Positions 35,461 through 42,648 of a stretch of 64,000 nucleotides of DNA are shown here, in pieces. The notes beneath the pieces were generated by a model, which was not told where the DNA came from, made no database searches, and was given only the letters and a program-made list of their open reading frames with translations. Location of the stretch: positions 1,932,362 through 1,996,361 of the forward strand of contig NZ_BROD01000001.1 in assembly GCF_024345225.1 (NCBI RefSeq). The letters are read 5' to 3'. The stretch's first letter is position 1; every line of letters begins with the position of its first letter. A program made the position numbers and the translations under genes. Source of the DNA: Clostridium sp. TW13. Lineage in GTDB: Bacteria; Bacillota; Clostridia; Clostridiales; Clostridiaceae.

Positions 35461-36179
35461 TGCAAGCATTTTTATATGAAGTCTTACTTCAATGGAAAAT
35501 AGATTTTAGGAATAAAGGTATTTTGCTAACTTATTATGTTGTACCATTAGTTTTTTTTGGATTCATGGGAGGTATATTTACTACTATCACTCCTGATTCT
35601 AAGAAAACATTAATTGAATCAATGTCCATATTCAGTATTACTATGGGGGCGATTCTAGGTGTCCCAGTTCCAATATCACAAACTTATGGAAGTGACTTAA
35701 AAAAATCATTCCAAGTTGGTAGCATTCCTATGTATGTTCCTGTGCTAACCAACTTTATCTCATCCTTTGTGCATCTATTTATAGTCAGTATAATAATTTA
35801 TTTAACTGCACCAATTTTCTTTAAAGCTTCAATCCCTCAAAACATTTTTAAATATTTTTTAGTACTAGCTATTTTTATAGTTTGCAGTTTAAGTGTTGGA
35901 GTAATTTTAGGGCTTATAATTAAAAATACATCTAGACTCACCATGATCTCTCAACTTATTTTCTTACCTTCAATTATGGTTTCTGGAATAATGTTTCCTG
36001 CTAAACTATTGCCAAAATTCCTTATGATTATAAGCAAAGCTTTTCCTGCAACCTGGGGTTTTGAGTTGATGAAAGCAACTAATTTAGATTTATTGTTTCT
36101 AACTCCTCTCTTAATAATTTTTATTATTTGCGCAGGCATCAGCTTCTATGTAATTAAAAGACTACAGCTTGCTAAATAA
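35460..36179 (+). CDS. ABC-2-type exporter permease
   Basis: A 239-residue membrane protein with six predicted segments and the ABC-2 permease layout. It starts with an amphipathic stretch WKIDFRNKGILLTYYVVPLV and ends with the conserved LIFLPSIMVSGIMFPAKLLP and FPATWGFELMKAT before the last helix. It pairs with the preceding ATPase, sharing one base with its stop codon. Half-size ABC-2 permeases act as dimers. A strong terminator follows 14 bp after the stop. Confidence 0.9.
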   Translation: MQAFLYEVLLQWKIDFRNKGILLTYYVVPLVFFGFMGGIFTTITPDSKKTLIESMSIFSITMGAILGVPVPISQTYGSDLKKSFQVGSIPMYVPVLTNFISSFVHLFIVSIIIYLTAPIFFKASIPQNIFKYFLVLAIFIVCSLSVGVILGLIIKNTSRLTMISQLIFLPSIMVSGIMFPAKLLPKFLMIISKAFPATWGFELMKATNLDLLFLTPLLIIFIICAGISFYVIKRLQLAK

Positions 36180-36193
36180 ATTGTGTTTAATAG

Positions 36194-36227
36194 AAGAGGC
36201 AGAACCTTTTACTAGGATCTGCCTCTT
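36194..36227 (+). terminator. Terminator of the TipAS-ABC operon
   Basis: AAGAGGCAGA and TCTGCCTCTT form a 10-bp stem with a 14-nt loop; a weak T-rich tail follows. Confidence 0.75.
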
Positions 36228-36249
36228 GTAATATATGTTTATATAAAAA

Positions 36250-36355
36250 TATATAAATATTTATAGTAAAAATGCCGATTTGGAGTTACTTTTCATACAT
36301 CTTAAAATATATAATGAAAATGTATGGTATTATATAAAATCTATAAATATTTAAA
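36250..36355. repeat. Inverted-repeat element with an AAAAATGCCGA core
   Basis: ATAAATATTTATAG near 36252-36266 pairs with CTATAAATATTTA near 36339-36352. Between them lie AAAAATGCCGATTTGGAG, TTACTTTT (36268-36294) and a small CATACAT/ATGTATG hairpin. The same AAAAATGCCGA(N)TT...GT(N)ACTT core recurs in the loop of the palindrome at 38548-38632. It overlaps the 3' end of the next gene slightly. Function unknown. Confidence 0.4.
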
Positions 36356-37552
36356 TAACACTAATTTATCTTTAATTATTGTACAGGTTCCTTCGTATAT
36401 ACTCACAGAGTTATCTTTAGTGTTTTTTATTTTCACAAAATCTTTATAATTATCTCCATTGTCATCCTCTGTCCAAAATTCTGTTATAATATAGTCACCA
36501 ACTACCCCTTGAAAACTTTCTCTTACATCATCTAGCACAATATTATAACTATTCTTATAAATTCCTTTTATAATGTATTTATTTTTATTGACAACTATTA
36601 TTTCGTATATTTCTTTATTCTTTATATTGTGACATAAATTGTAGTAACTATAAGATGAACTATCCGTATCACTTTTTACACTCTTTAATATTCTTTTTTC
36701 AAAATTTCTTTTATCAACTAAAAATATTTGTTCAATTTTGGTTTCAAAATTCATTACTCTATAATAAATATTTTCATCATCCATACCAAAATATCTTGTC
36801 CAAGCATTAAGTTCTGTTTTATGAATTTCTTTAAATGGAATTACATTACATCCACTCTTTACTGATTCAGCAAACTTACTTAATGAAATAATATTTATAC
36901 TTTCTCTGTAACCATTCCTGTAAAAGTCTTCTTTTCCTATTCCTTTCTCAAATATTTCTTGAAGTTCCACGTCATACATATATGCTTCTTCAAAAACAAC
37001 GTATCTACTTCCATCAACTGAATACGGAATAAAGTAATCCCTAATTCCTGAAGCAATCCTTATATCATTTATTTTATATTCCTTTTTCCCCTCCAAGTCA
37101 CATAATATAGCATAATCATATTCTCCTTTTAATTCTTTTTCTAAATCAGAATGTTCTTTATCAATTTTATAATCATTTCCATTAACCAATACATATCTAT
37201 CACTTAAAATATTAACAAATGCATTTTTTGTTATGCAATAAAGGTTTTCTATTCCTCCATCAGTAAGACTTATCCTATATATATACATTTCTTTGCCTTC
37301 ACTATTCGCCTTAGTTAAGCAGGTATATAAATAATTATTTAGTATACAATTATCATGTAAACCACATTCAGCAGTTTCTATACCTACCTTATTTATCCTT
37401 TCAACACATTTATTTGTAAAATAATAAATATAGACGTAACTTTTATATATACCATTTTCAAGCTCTATACCCTGAAAAATTAATTCACTATCATTTTCTG
37501 AAACAACTTCAAACATATCAAAATCAAACTTTCTTAAATCAATTAAATCCAT
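36341..37552 (-). CDS. Hypothetical protein, repetitive beta-strand pattern
   Basis: I do not recognise this 403-residue protein. It has no signal peptide or membrane segment. The sequence consists of many short beta-like strands separated by turns, with recurring patterns such as KEMYIYRISLTDGGIENLYC, KIEQIFLVDKRNFEKRILKS and DNSVSIYEGTCTIIKDKL. This resembles the blades of a beta-propeller of the type seen in clostridial DUF5050-like proteins, but no catalytic residue stands out. ACAAGGAGG lies 7 nt before the ATG. Single gene, convergent with the TipAS-ABC operon and divergent from the HAD gene. Confidence 0.75.
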   Translation of the reverse strand: MDLIDLRKFDFDMFEVVSENDSELIFQGIELENGIYKSYVYIYYFTNKCVERINKVGIETAECGLHDNCILNNYLYTCLTKANSEGKEMYIYRISLTDGGIENLYCITKNAFVNILSDRYVLVNGNDYKIDKEHSDLEKELKGEYDYAILCDLEGKKEYKINDIRIASGIRDYFIPYSVDGSRYVVFEEAYMYDVELQEIFEKGIGKEDFYRNGYRESINIISLSKFAESVKSGCNVIPFKEIHKTELNAWTRYFGMDDENIYYRVMNFETKIEQIFLVDKRNFEKRILKSVKSDTDSSSYSYYNLCHNIKNKEIYEIIVVNKNKYIIKGIYKNSYNIVLDDVRESFQGVVGDYIITEFWTEDDNGDNYKDFVKIKNTKDNSVSIYEGTCTIIKDKLVLFKYL

Positions 37553-37828
37553 CTCTGCCTCCTTGTAGGAATAAAGTATCTAGACATTTCATTTTTAATT
37601 TTTCCTTTGTATCTTCTTCTGTATATTCACAATAATTTTTCTGCTCATCTTTCCTGAATTAGATTTGCTTGTTATATTGAAAATTATAACATAAATACTT
37701 ACATATGGTGCCAAAACATCACAACTTAAAAGATGTGCTATACTGTATATATGAGATTTCTATTAATAAAACATTAAACAGTAGCTAATACATACATTAC
37801 AAAAATTTTCTTAGAGTTGGAGGTATCT

Positions 37829-38530
37829 ATGAAACAAAAACTTTTAAAACACAATATAAGTGTTGTATTTTTTGATCTATTCTTCACTTTAATCACCCCT
37901 AAATATAATTGTTTAAGGAATGAAAATGACGTATTAGGAATTTCCATTGAAGAATGGGAGTCTTATGCAGAGGATCTTGAATTATATAATAAAAGAGCTA
38001 CTAATAAAAGTATAACCCCTGAATTAATAATTCAATATATTATTGAAAAAATGAAATTAGATATTGCTGAAAATGATAAAACTGAAATACTTAATTTGAG
38101 ACAACAACGATTAAAAAATGCTTTGCTTAACATAGATTGTACAATTCTTGATGTTCTTTCAGACTTGAAAAAAGGTGGCAAAAGAATCTGCCTTATTAGC
38201 AATGCAGACATGCTTGATATGATGCATTGGGATAACTCCCCACTATGCAATATATTTGATGAAAGAATTTTTTCTTGTGAAGTTGGATATTTAAAACCTC
38301 ATCCACAAATCTATCAAATTGCCTTAGAAAAAATGAATGTCATCCCTGAAAGTTGTGTTTTTATTGGTGATGGTGGCTCTGATGAATTAAAAGGTGCAAA
38401 AACATTAGGAATGAGCACTATAGCCACTGGCTATTTATTAAAAAGAAATGAGGAACATCAAAAGTCAATTAACCAATTTGCAGATTACTACATTGAAGAT
38501 TTTAATGAACTTAGAAGTATACTATTATAA
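37829..38530 (+). CDS. HAD-superfamily hydrolase
   Basis: A 233-residue phosphatase-like protein. Motif I is VVFFDLFFTLI: the nucleophile Asp is present, but the usual second Asp (DxD) reads DLF, as in HAD subfamilies using DxF/DxW. Motif II is CLISNAD, motif III the KPHPQIYQIAL lysine, and motif IV IGDGGSDELKGAKTLGM. This matches the subfamily IA with a four-helix cap (residues about 25-100). The substrate is unknown. ATG at 37829 follows TTGGAGG; a TTG further upstream overlaps that site. Single gene, followed by a long hairpin. Confidence 0.88.
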   Translation: MKQKLLKHNISVVFFDLFFTLITPKYNCLRNENDVLGISIEEWESYAEDLELYNKRATNKSITPELIIQYIIEKMKLDIAENDKTEILNLRQQRLKNALLNIDCTILDVLSDLKKGGKRICLISNADMLDMMHWDNSPLCNIFDERIFSCEVGYLKPHPQIYQIALEKMNVIPESCVFIGDGGSDELKGAKTLGMSTIATGYLLKRNEEHQKSINQFADYYIEDFNELRSILL

Positions 38531-38547
38531 TCCAAATTTTTTTGTAT

Positions 38548-38632
38548 ATAGAACTATTCCACTTAAATGTTGGTAGAAAAATGCCGAATTTTTGTAACTT
38601 GTCCAACAACATTATTATGGAATAGTTCTATA
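38548..38632. terminator. Long hairpin between the convergent HAD and MATE genes, with AAAAATGCCGA loop
   Basis: TATAGAACTATTCCA (about 38547-38561) pairs with TGGAATAGTTCTATA (about 38618-38632), with an inner ATGTTGG/CCAACAACAT stem. The loop carries AAAAATGCCGAATTTTTG then TAACTT (38577-38600), sharing a core with 36268-36294. It may end transcription from both sides. Confidence 0.6.
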
Positions 38633-38714
38633 CAGATAATAAACAGTACTAAACACTTTATAAATTAAAATTATTTATTAAAATCTCTCTATATATAAAT
38701 AATTCAGTTTCTTT

Positions 38715-40055
38715 CTAACTCTGAGCACTAATTAAACTAATCTTCTTACTGATTCCAATACAACTAATTAATAAAAATGCAGTACATACTACCCATATAA
38801 TAGGTTCAGTAATACATATTCCAAAGTACCCCATTGTTGGTGCTAAATAAGAAACTGCTACTATCTTACCTCCAAGCTCAAAAAAGCTAGCTATAATAGG
38901 TATAACCTTTTGTCCTATGCCCTGCAATGTGCTTCTAAGAATAAGCAAAATACCTAAAACATAATAAAAAGGTGTATCTATACGAAGATACTTTGTTGCT
39001 GTTTGAATAATTTCAATTTGACTTGTACCAGTAATTCCAGAAATTATTATTGGCATAAAAGTATAAGATATTATTATACATACAGTTGCCCATATCCATG
39101 ATACTAAGATAGTTTGCTTAAGTCCTTTTTTGATTCTATCTGGTTTCTTTGCTCCATAGTTTTGACTTGAGAATGTAGCTGCAGTTACACTAAGAGTTCC
39201 AAATGGGAGCATAAACATTTCTGAAATTTTACGAGCTGCTGTATGAGCTGCAATAGTCGCAGTACCAAAACCATTAATTGAACTTTGTAATATTACTGTA
39301 CCACTTGCTACAACTGATAGCATAAGTCCCATGGAAATACCTGTACTAAATAACTCTACTATAAGTGATCTTTTAAATTTGAAATGTCTCCTTTTTAATC
39401 TTAAAATCGGATAGTTTTTTAATATGTACCTAAAGCATAGAACCGTTGATAATAGTTGAGATAATACTGTAGCATAAGCGGCTCCTTCAATGCCCATTCT
39501 GAAAGTACAAATAAACAGAAAATCTAATATTATATTTACTACTGTGGATATAATTAGAAAATATAATGGATTTTTTGTGTCTCCTAAAGCTCTAAGAATA
39601 CCTGCCAGCATATTATATAACATTGAAAATGTCATTCCTAATAAAATAATCCTTATAAATAGAAGTGCATTATCCATAATATCTTTTGGTGTGTCTAATA
39701 AGTTTAAAAGACTTTTAATTCCCAAAAGACTTGAGACAGTTAGAACTGCTGAGGTAGCTAATCCTAAGACAATTGTTCCAGCCACCGCTTGTCTCATTTT
39801 TTCATAATCCTTAGCACCAAAATAACGTGCTACTATAACAGCAAACCCATTGGTCATACCAATTGCAAATCCTATAATAAGACTAACAATTGGAGCTGTT
39901 GCCCCTACTGCTGCTAAAGCCTTAACAGATAAAGTCTGTCCAACAATTACTGTATCAATAAGATTATATAATTGCTGAAATATGTTTCCTATCAATATAG
40001 GGATTGCAAAGGCTATAATCAACTTTATTGGACTTCCTTTTGTTAAATCCTTCAT
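38715..40055 (-). CDS. MATE-family efflux transporter
   Basis: A 446-residue membrane protein with 12 predicted segments in two homologous halves. The start KLIIAFAIPILIGNIFQQLY with LIDTVIVGQTLSVKALAAVG is the classic MATE N-terminus, and the second half repeats it (GLMLSVVASGTVILQSSING, IAAHTAARKISEMFMLPFG). It exports cationic drugs in exchange for Na+ or H+; the branch is NorM/MepA-DinF-like. AGGAGG lies 5 nt before the ATG. Single gene, and no regulator is adjacent. Confidence 0.93.
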   Translation of the reverse strand: MKDLTKGSPIKLIIAFAIPILIGNIFQQLYNLIDTVIVGQTLSVKALAAVGATAPIVSLIIGFAIGMTNGFAVIVARYFGAKDYEKMRQAVAGTIVLGLATSAVLTVSSLLGIKSLLNLLDTPKDIMDNALLFIRIILLGMTFSMLYNMLAGILRALGDTKNPLYFLIISTVVNIILDFLFICTFRMGIEGAAYATVLSQLLSTVLCFRYILKNYPILRLKRRHFKFKRSLIVELFSTGISMGLMLSVVASGTVILQSSINGFGTATIAAHTAARKISEMFMLPFGTLSVTAATFSSQNYGAKKPDRIKKGLKQTILVSWIWATVCIIISYTFMPIIISGITGTSQIEIIQTATKYLRIDTPFYYVLGILLILRSTLQGIGQKVIPIIASFFELGGKIVAVSYLAPTMGYFGICITEPIIWVVCTAFLLISCIGISKKISLISAQS

Positions 40056-40234
40056 AAAATCCTCCTTTGTTTTAATATTTAAAATATAACTAATATATTC
40101 ACACTAATTATTTTCATGCATTACATTTTACTTTATACTGTAATGATTTACAACATAAAAATTATATATTTTTATCTATACTAATTTGACCTACTTAATA
40201 TGCATAGCCCTTATGTACTGCTTTCTAAATTAAC

Positions 40235-40310
40235 GCCTGCTCATTTAGTTCAAGAAATAAATCAGTCCTCCTGCTAGCCTATTTGGACTTGTTATTTATT
40301 TTCAAATGCT
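40235..40310 (-). repeat. Dispersed palindromic repeat, copy 4
   Basis: On the minus strand: AGCATTTGAAAATAAATAAC, AAGTCC, a loop with GGCTAGCAGG, then GGACTGATTTATTTCTTGAA and a degenerate right end. It keeps the CATNTGAAAAT start and the TTATTT blocks of the other copies. It lies upstream of the MBL-fold gene in an otherwise featureless 299-bp gap. Confidence 0.5.
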
Positions 40311-40354
40311 TTATGCTATAACAAATGCAAATATTAACTTAAAGGAGAACATAA

Positions 40355-41071
40355 ATGAAAGTTACTTACATTGAACATAGTTGCTTTTCTGTGGAATTAG
40401 ATAATGTTATTCTAATCTTTGATTATTACAATGGAATTATTCCTGCCTTTGATGCACAAAAAACAATATATATTTTCTCAAGTCATAAACATCAAGATCA
40501 CTTTAGTTTAGATATATTTAGTTTAATGAAAGATTATCCTAATGTGCACTATATTTTATCAAGAGATATTAAAAGAAAATATAATCAAAAATTCTTTTTT
40601 AATCATGGTATTAGTGAAAATATTTATAAGAAAATTACATTTATAGGCGGCAATGATGTTCTTGAAAATTCTGATTTAAAAGTTGAAACATTAATTTCAA
40701 CAGATGCTGGTGTAGCATTTATTGCTACAGTTAACAATAAGACAATCTATCATGCTGGAGACCTTAATTTATGGATTTCTAATTTTGATAGTGATGATGA
40801 TAATAAAAAGATTACAGTACATTTTGAAAGAGAAATAAATAAACTCAAAGGCAGACATTTTGATTTAGCATTCTTGCCTTTAGATCCTCGATTAGAAGAA
40901 TATTTTCATTTAGGATTTGATTATTTTATGAATACTACTGATACAGATAAAGCATATGCTATGCACTTTTGGAAAGATAACTCTGTAATAGATAGGTTAA
41001 AATCAATGGATTGTTCAAAATCATATCGTGACAAAATTGCTGATATAAGTGATTATGGGATCATTAAATAA
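40355..41071 (+). CDS. MBL-fold metal-dependent hydrolase
   Basis: A 238-residue protein of the metallo-beta-lactamase fold. FSSHKHQDHFSLDIF is the HxHxDH dinuclear metal motif, YHAGDLNLW supplies the later Asp and DLAFLPLDPRLEEYFHLG the C-terminal part; the final His is in MHFWKD. These place it with UlaG-like or RNase Z-like small hydrolases rather than beta-lactamases. Substrate unknown. AAAGGAG lies 8 nt before the ATG. Single gene, convergent with the EamA gene and separated from it by a bidirectional terminator. Confidence 0.88.
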   Translation: MKVTYIEHSCFSVELDNVILIFDYYNGIIPAFDAQKTIYIFSSHKHQDHFSLDIFSLMKDYPNVHYILSRDIKRKYNQKFFFNHGISENIYKKITFIGGNDVLENSDLKVETLISTDAGVAFIATVNNKTIYHAGDLNLWISNFDSDDDNKKITVHFEREINKLKGRHFDLAFLPLDPRLEEYFHLGFDYFMNTTDTDKAYAMHFWKDNSVIDRLKSMDCSKSYRDKIADISDYGIIK

Positions 41072-41118
41072 ATTTATCCCACTGCTTTAATATGATGTTA
41101 AAGTATACTCCTAAAAAT

Positions 41119-41162
41119 AATAACTATTGTATATAGAAATAGCACTATATACAATAGTTATA
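41119..41162. terminator. Bidirectional terminator
   Basis: ATAACTATTGTATATAG pairs perfectly with CTATATACAATAGTTAT (17 bp, 8-nt loop) between the convergent MBL and EamA genes. Confidence 0.75.
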
Positions 41163-41179
41163 TGCATACCCTATTAAAA

Positions 41180-41611
41180 TCAATGTAAGTTCACTAAGAT
41201 TAAACCTACAATGCAACATCCTATTCCTGCTATTTGATATACCCCAATATGTTCCTTATAAAATATCACACCAGCAAAAATAAGCAAAATAGCTATACCT
41301 ATGCTTGCTATAAGTGATCCTTTACTTACATTCCAACCAACCCTATACATATAAATGTATCCGATTTCCACTCCTACAATAGCTGCACCAAGAACGTAGC
41401 TCGTCCAATTTATTTTATGTATTTCTATTGATATATGATTAGATTTAGGTGATATAAAATACATAATTAATGTAATTATGGTTGCTACTAAGTAGGTTAC
41501 CGTTAAAGATAAAAATGTATTGATTCCTTTAGGTATACTTTTAGACGTTAAATGATAAATGAAATTAAAAATGATAACTATAAAAATTGGTAAAACATAT
41601 TCAAATGGCAT
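41180..41611 (-). CDS. Single-EamA-domain (DMT superfamily) transporter
   Basis: A 143-residue membrane protein with five predicted segments, equal to one EamA domain; full-size DMT exporters have two. It ends IAGIGCCIVGLILVNLH, the typical closing helix of EamA domains. A GVEIGYIYMYRVGWNVSKGS segment precedes the last two helices. Half-size members must act as dimers, as SMR exporters do. It is 19 nt downstream of the GNAT gene and shares its structured leader. The transported compound is unknown, though the leader hints at guanidine or a similar toxic cation. AAGGAG precedes the ATG. Confidence 0.85.
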   Translation of the reverse strand: MPFEYVLPIFIVIIFNFIYHLTSKSIPKGINTFLSLTVTYLVATIITLIMYFISPKSNHISIEIHKINWTSYVLGAAIVGVEIGYIYMYRVGWNVSKGSLIASIGIAILLIFAGVIFYKEHIGVYQIAGIGCCIVGLILVNLH

Positions 41612-41630
41612 ATTCTTTCTCCTTTTCGTG

Positions 41631-42053
41631 CTACAATTCTTTTCTCATACAAATATGTGGACAAAATTCATCTAAATAAGGTTCACCAATTGGAATATAG
41701 CCTAATTTTTTATAGAACTCCTGAACTCTACATTGTGCTGATAACTCAACGCATGTTCCACCTAATTTTTCAACTTTTTCCTCTAATATTTTTATAATTT
41801 TATTGCCAAGATGAAGTCCTCTATATTTTTCTAGAACAGCTACTCTTCCGATAATAAATGTTTTATTAGCTTCTAATTGAAATAACCTTGCAGTTCCTAT
41901 AGGTTCTCTATCTACAAATAACAAAAGGTGAAATGATTTATCATCACATTTATCAAATTCATTTTGAAAACCTTGTTCTTTTACAAATACTTCTTCTCTT
42001 ACATGTTTAACTTCCTTACATAAATAATCATAAAATTTGAAATTAATCTTCAT
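41631..42053 (-). CDS. GNAT N-acetyltransferase, ElaA/YjcF-like
   Basis: A 140-residue GNAT. VREEVFVKEQGFQNEFDKCD is the typical N-terminal motif of the ElaA/YjcF branch. RVAVLEKYRGLHLGNKIIKI holds the acetyl-CoA pyrophosphate loop (RxxGxG-like), and ELSAQCRVQEFYKKLGYIPI the C-terminal signature. TAGGAGG lies 6 nt before the ATG. It is the first gene of a two-gene operon with the EamA transporter gene. An attenuator-like leader just upstream probably controls both. Substrate unknown. Confidence 0.9.
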   Translation of the reverse strand: MKINFKFYDYLCKEVKHVREEVFVKEQGFQNEFDKCDDKSFHLLLFVDREPIGTARLFQLEANKTFIIGRVAVLEKYRGLHLGNKIIKILEEKVEKLGGTCVELSAQCRVQEFYKKLGYIPIGEPYLDEFCPHICMRKEL

Positions 42054-42073
42054 TTTACCCTCCTAAAAATTAA

Positions 42074-42156
42074 AAGCGTTCAAAATTCACTCCTTCTAAG
42101 ACCTACGGAGTAAACTTTGAACGCTTATATATCGTCTTTATCCGGTGACAAAGACA
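42074..42156 (-). promoter_or_regulatory. Structured leader with terminator, resembling a guanidine-IV (mepA) riboswitch
   Basis: On the minus strand a first hairpin GTCTTT-GTCACCGGAT-AAAGAC (42155-42134) is followed by a long one, AAGCGTTCAAA ... TTTGAACGCTT (42126-42074). Its loop region holds CCGTAGGTC, and TTTTAATTTTT follows: an intrinsic terminator directly before the GNAT ribosome site. ACC in loop one can pair with GGT in loop two, suggesting a kissing interaction. The layout resembles the guanidine-IV class as I remember it, in which ligand binding prevents termination. The class assignment is tentative; the attenuator itself is clear. Confidence 0.6.
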
Positions 42157-42188
42157 TAAACTTTCACTATTAACTTTTATCTTAATAT

Positions 42189-42217
42189 ATAATAAATCAT
42201 TTTCTCAATAATTTCAA
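42189..42217 (-). promoter_or_regulatory. Promoter of the GNAT-EamA operon
   Basis: On the minus strand TTGAAA (42217-42212), 17-bp spacer, TATTAT (42194-42189), placing the transcript start about 25-30 nt before the first leader hairpin. Confidence 0.55.
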
Positions 42218-42231
42218 ATTAAATTTGAACT

Positions 42232-42594
42232 CTAATTATATTGCTCTAGCACTTTTAATACAGCTTCTGCGGTAAATGGCTTCCTAATGTAACCCTTAGC
42301 TCCTAATTCCATACATTGTTCCTTTACTTCTTCATGGCCAACTGCAGAAATAATAATAACTACTGCTTGCGGATTAATTTCCATTACTTCTGTTAACACC
42401 TGAATACCATCCATCCTAAACTCAGACATGTTTAAATCCAAAATAACAATATCAATATTTTTACTCTCAAATATCTCAACTGCTTCTTCTTTCCCAGATG
42501 CTTCAAATATATTATAAGAATCTCCTTTTTCTACTATTTTTCTTACAAACATTCTCATGTATGATGAGTTATCAACTATTAAAACTTTTTTCAT
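42232..42594 (-). CDS. CheY-like single-domain response regulator
   Basis: A 120-residue receiver domain. The acidic pocket is VLIVDNSSYMRMFV (D8; the second acidic position is Asn), the phospho-acceptor Asp is in IVILDLNMSEFRMDG, the Ser switch in IIISAVGH and the Lys in IRKPFTAEAV. There is no output domain, so it signals by protein contact, as CheY or Spo0F do. It is the last gene of an HD-GYP/hybrid kinase operon, 54 bp after the kinase gene, and may take phosphate from that kinase's HPt domain. AAAGGGG precedes the ATG. Confidence 0.92.
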   Translation of the reverse strand: MKKVLIVDNSSYMRMFVRKIVEKGDSYNIFEASGKEEAVEIFESKNIDIVILDLNMSEFRMDGIQVLTEVMEINPQAVVIIISAVGHEEVKEQCMELGAKGYIRKPFTAEAVLKVLEQYN

Positions 42595-42648
42595 ACTTAA
42601 GCCCCTTTACATATATCTTTTTTTAATAACTGTATAGTTTTATTCAAA

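Noticed and set aside
42074-42156. Cyclic di-GMP riboswitch before the GNAT gene, given the neighbouring HD-GYP operon
   Set aside because: The sequence lacks the GGCAAACC and CGCAAAGCCTCCGG-type blocks of c-di-GMP aptamers; the two-hairpin layout fits another class better.
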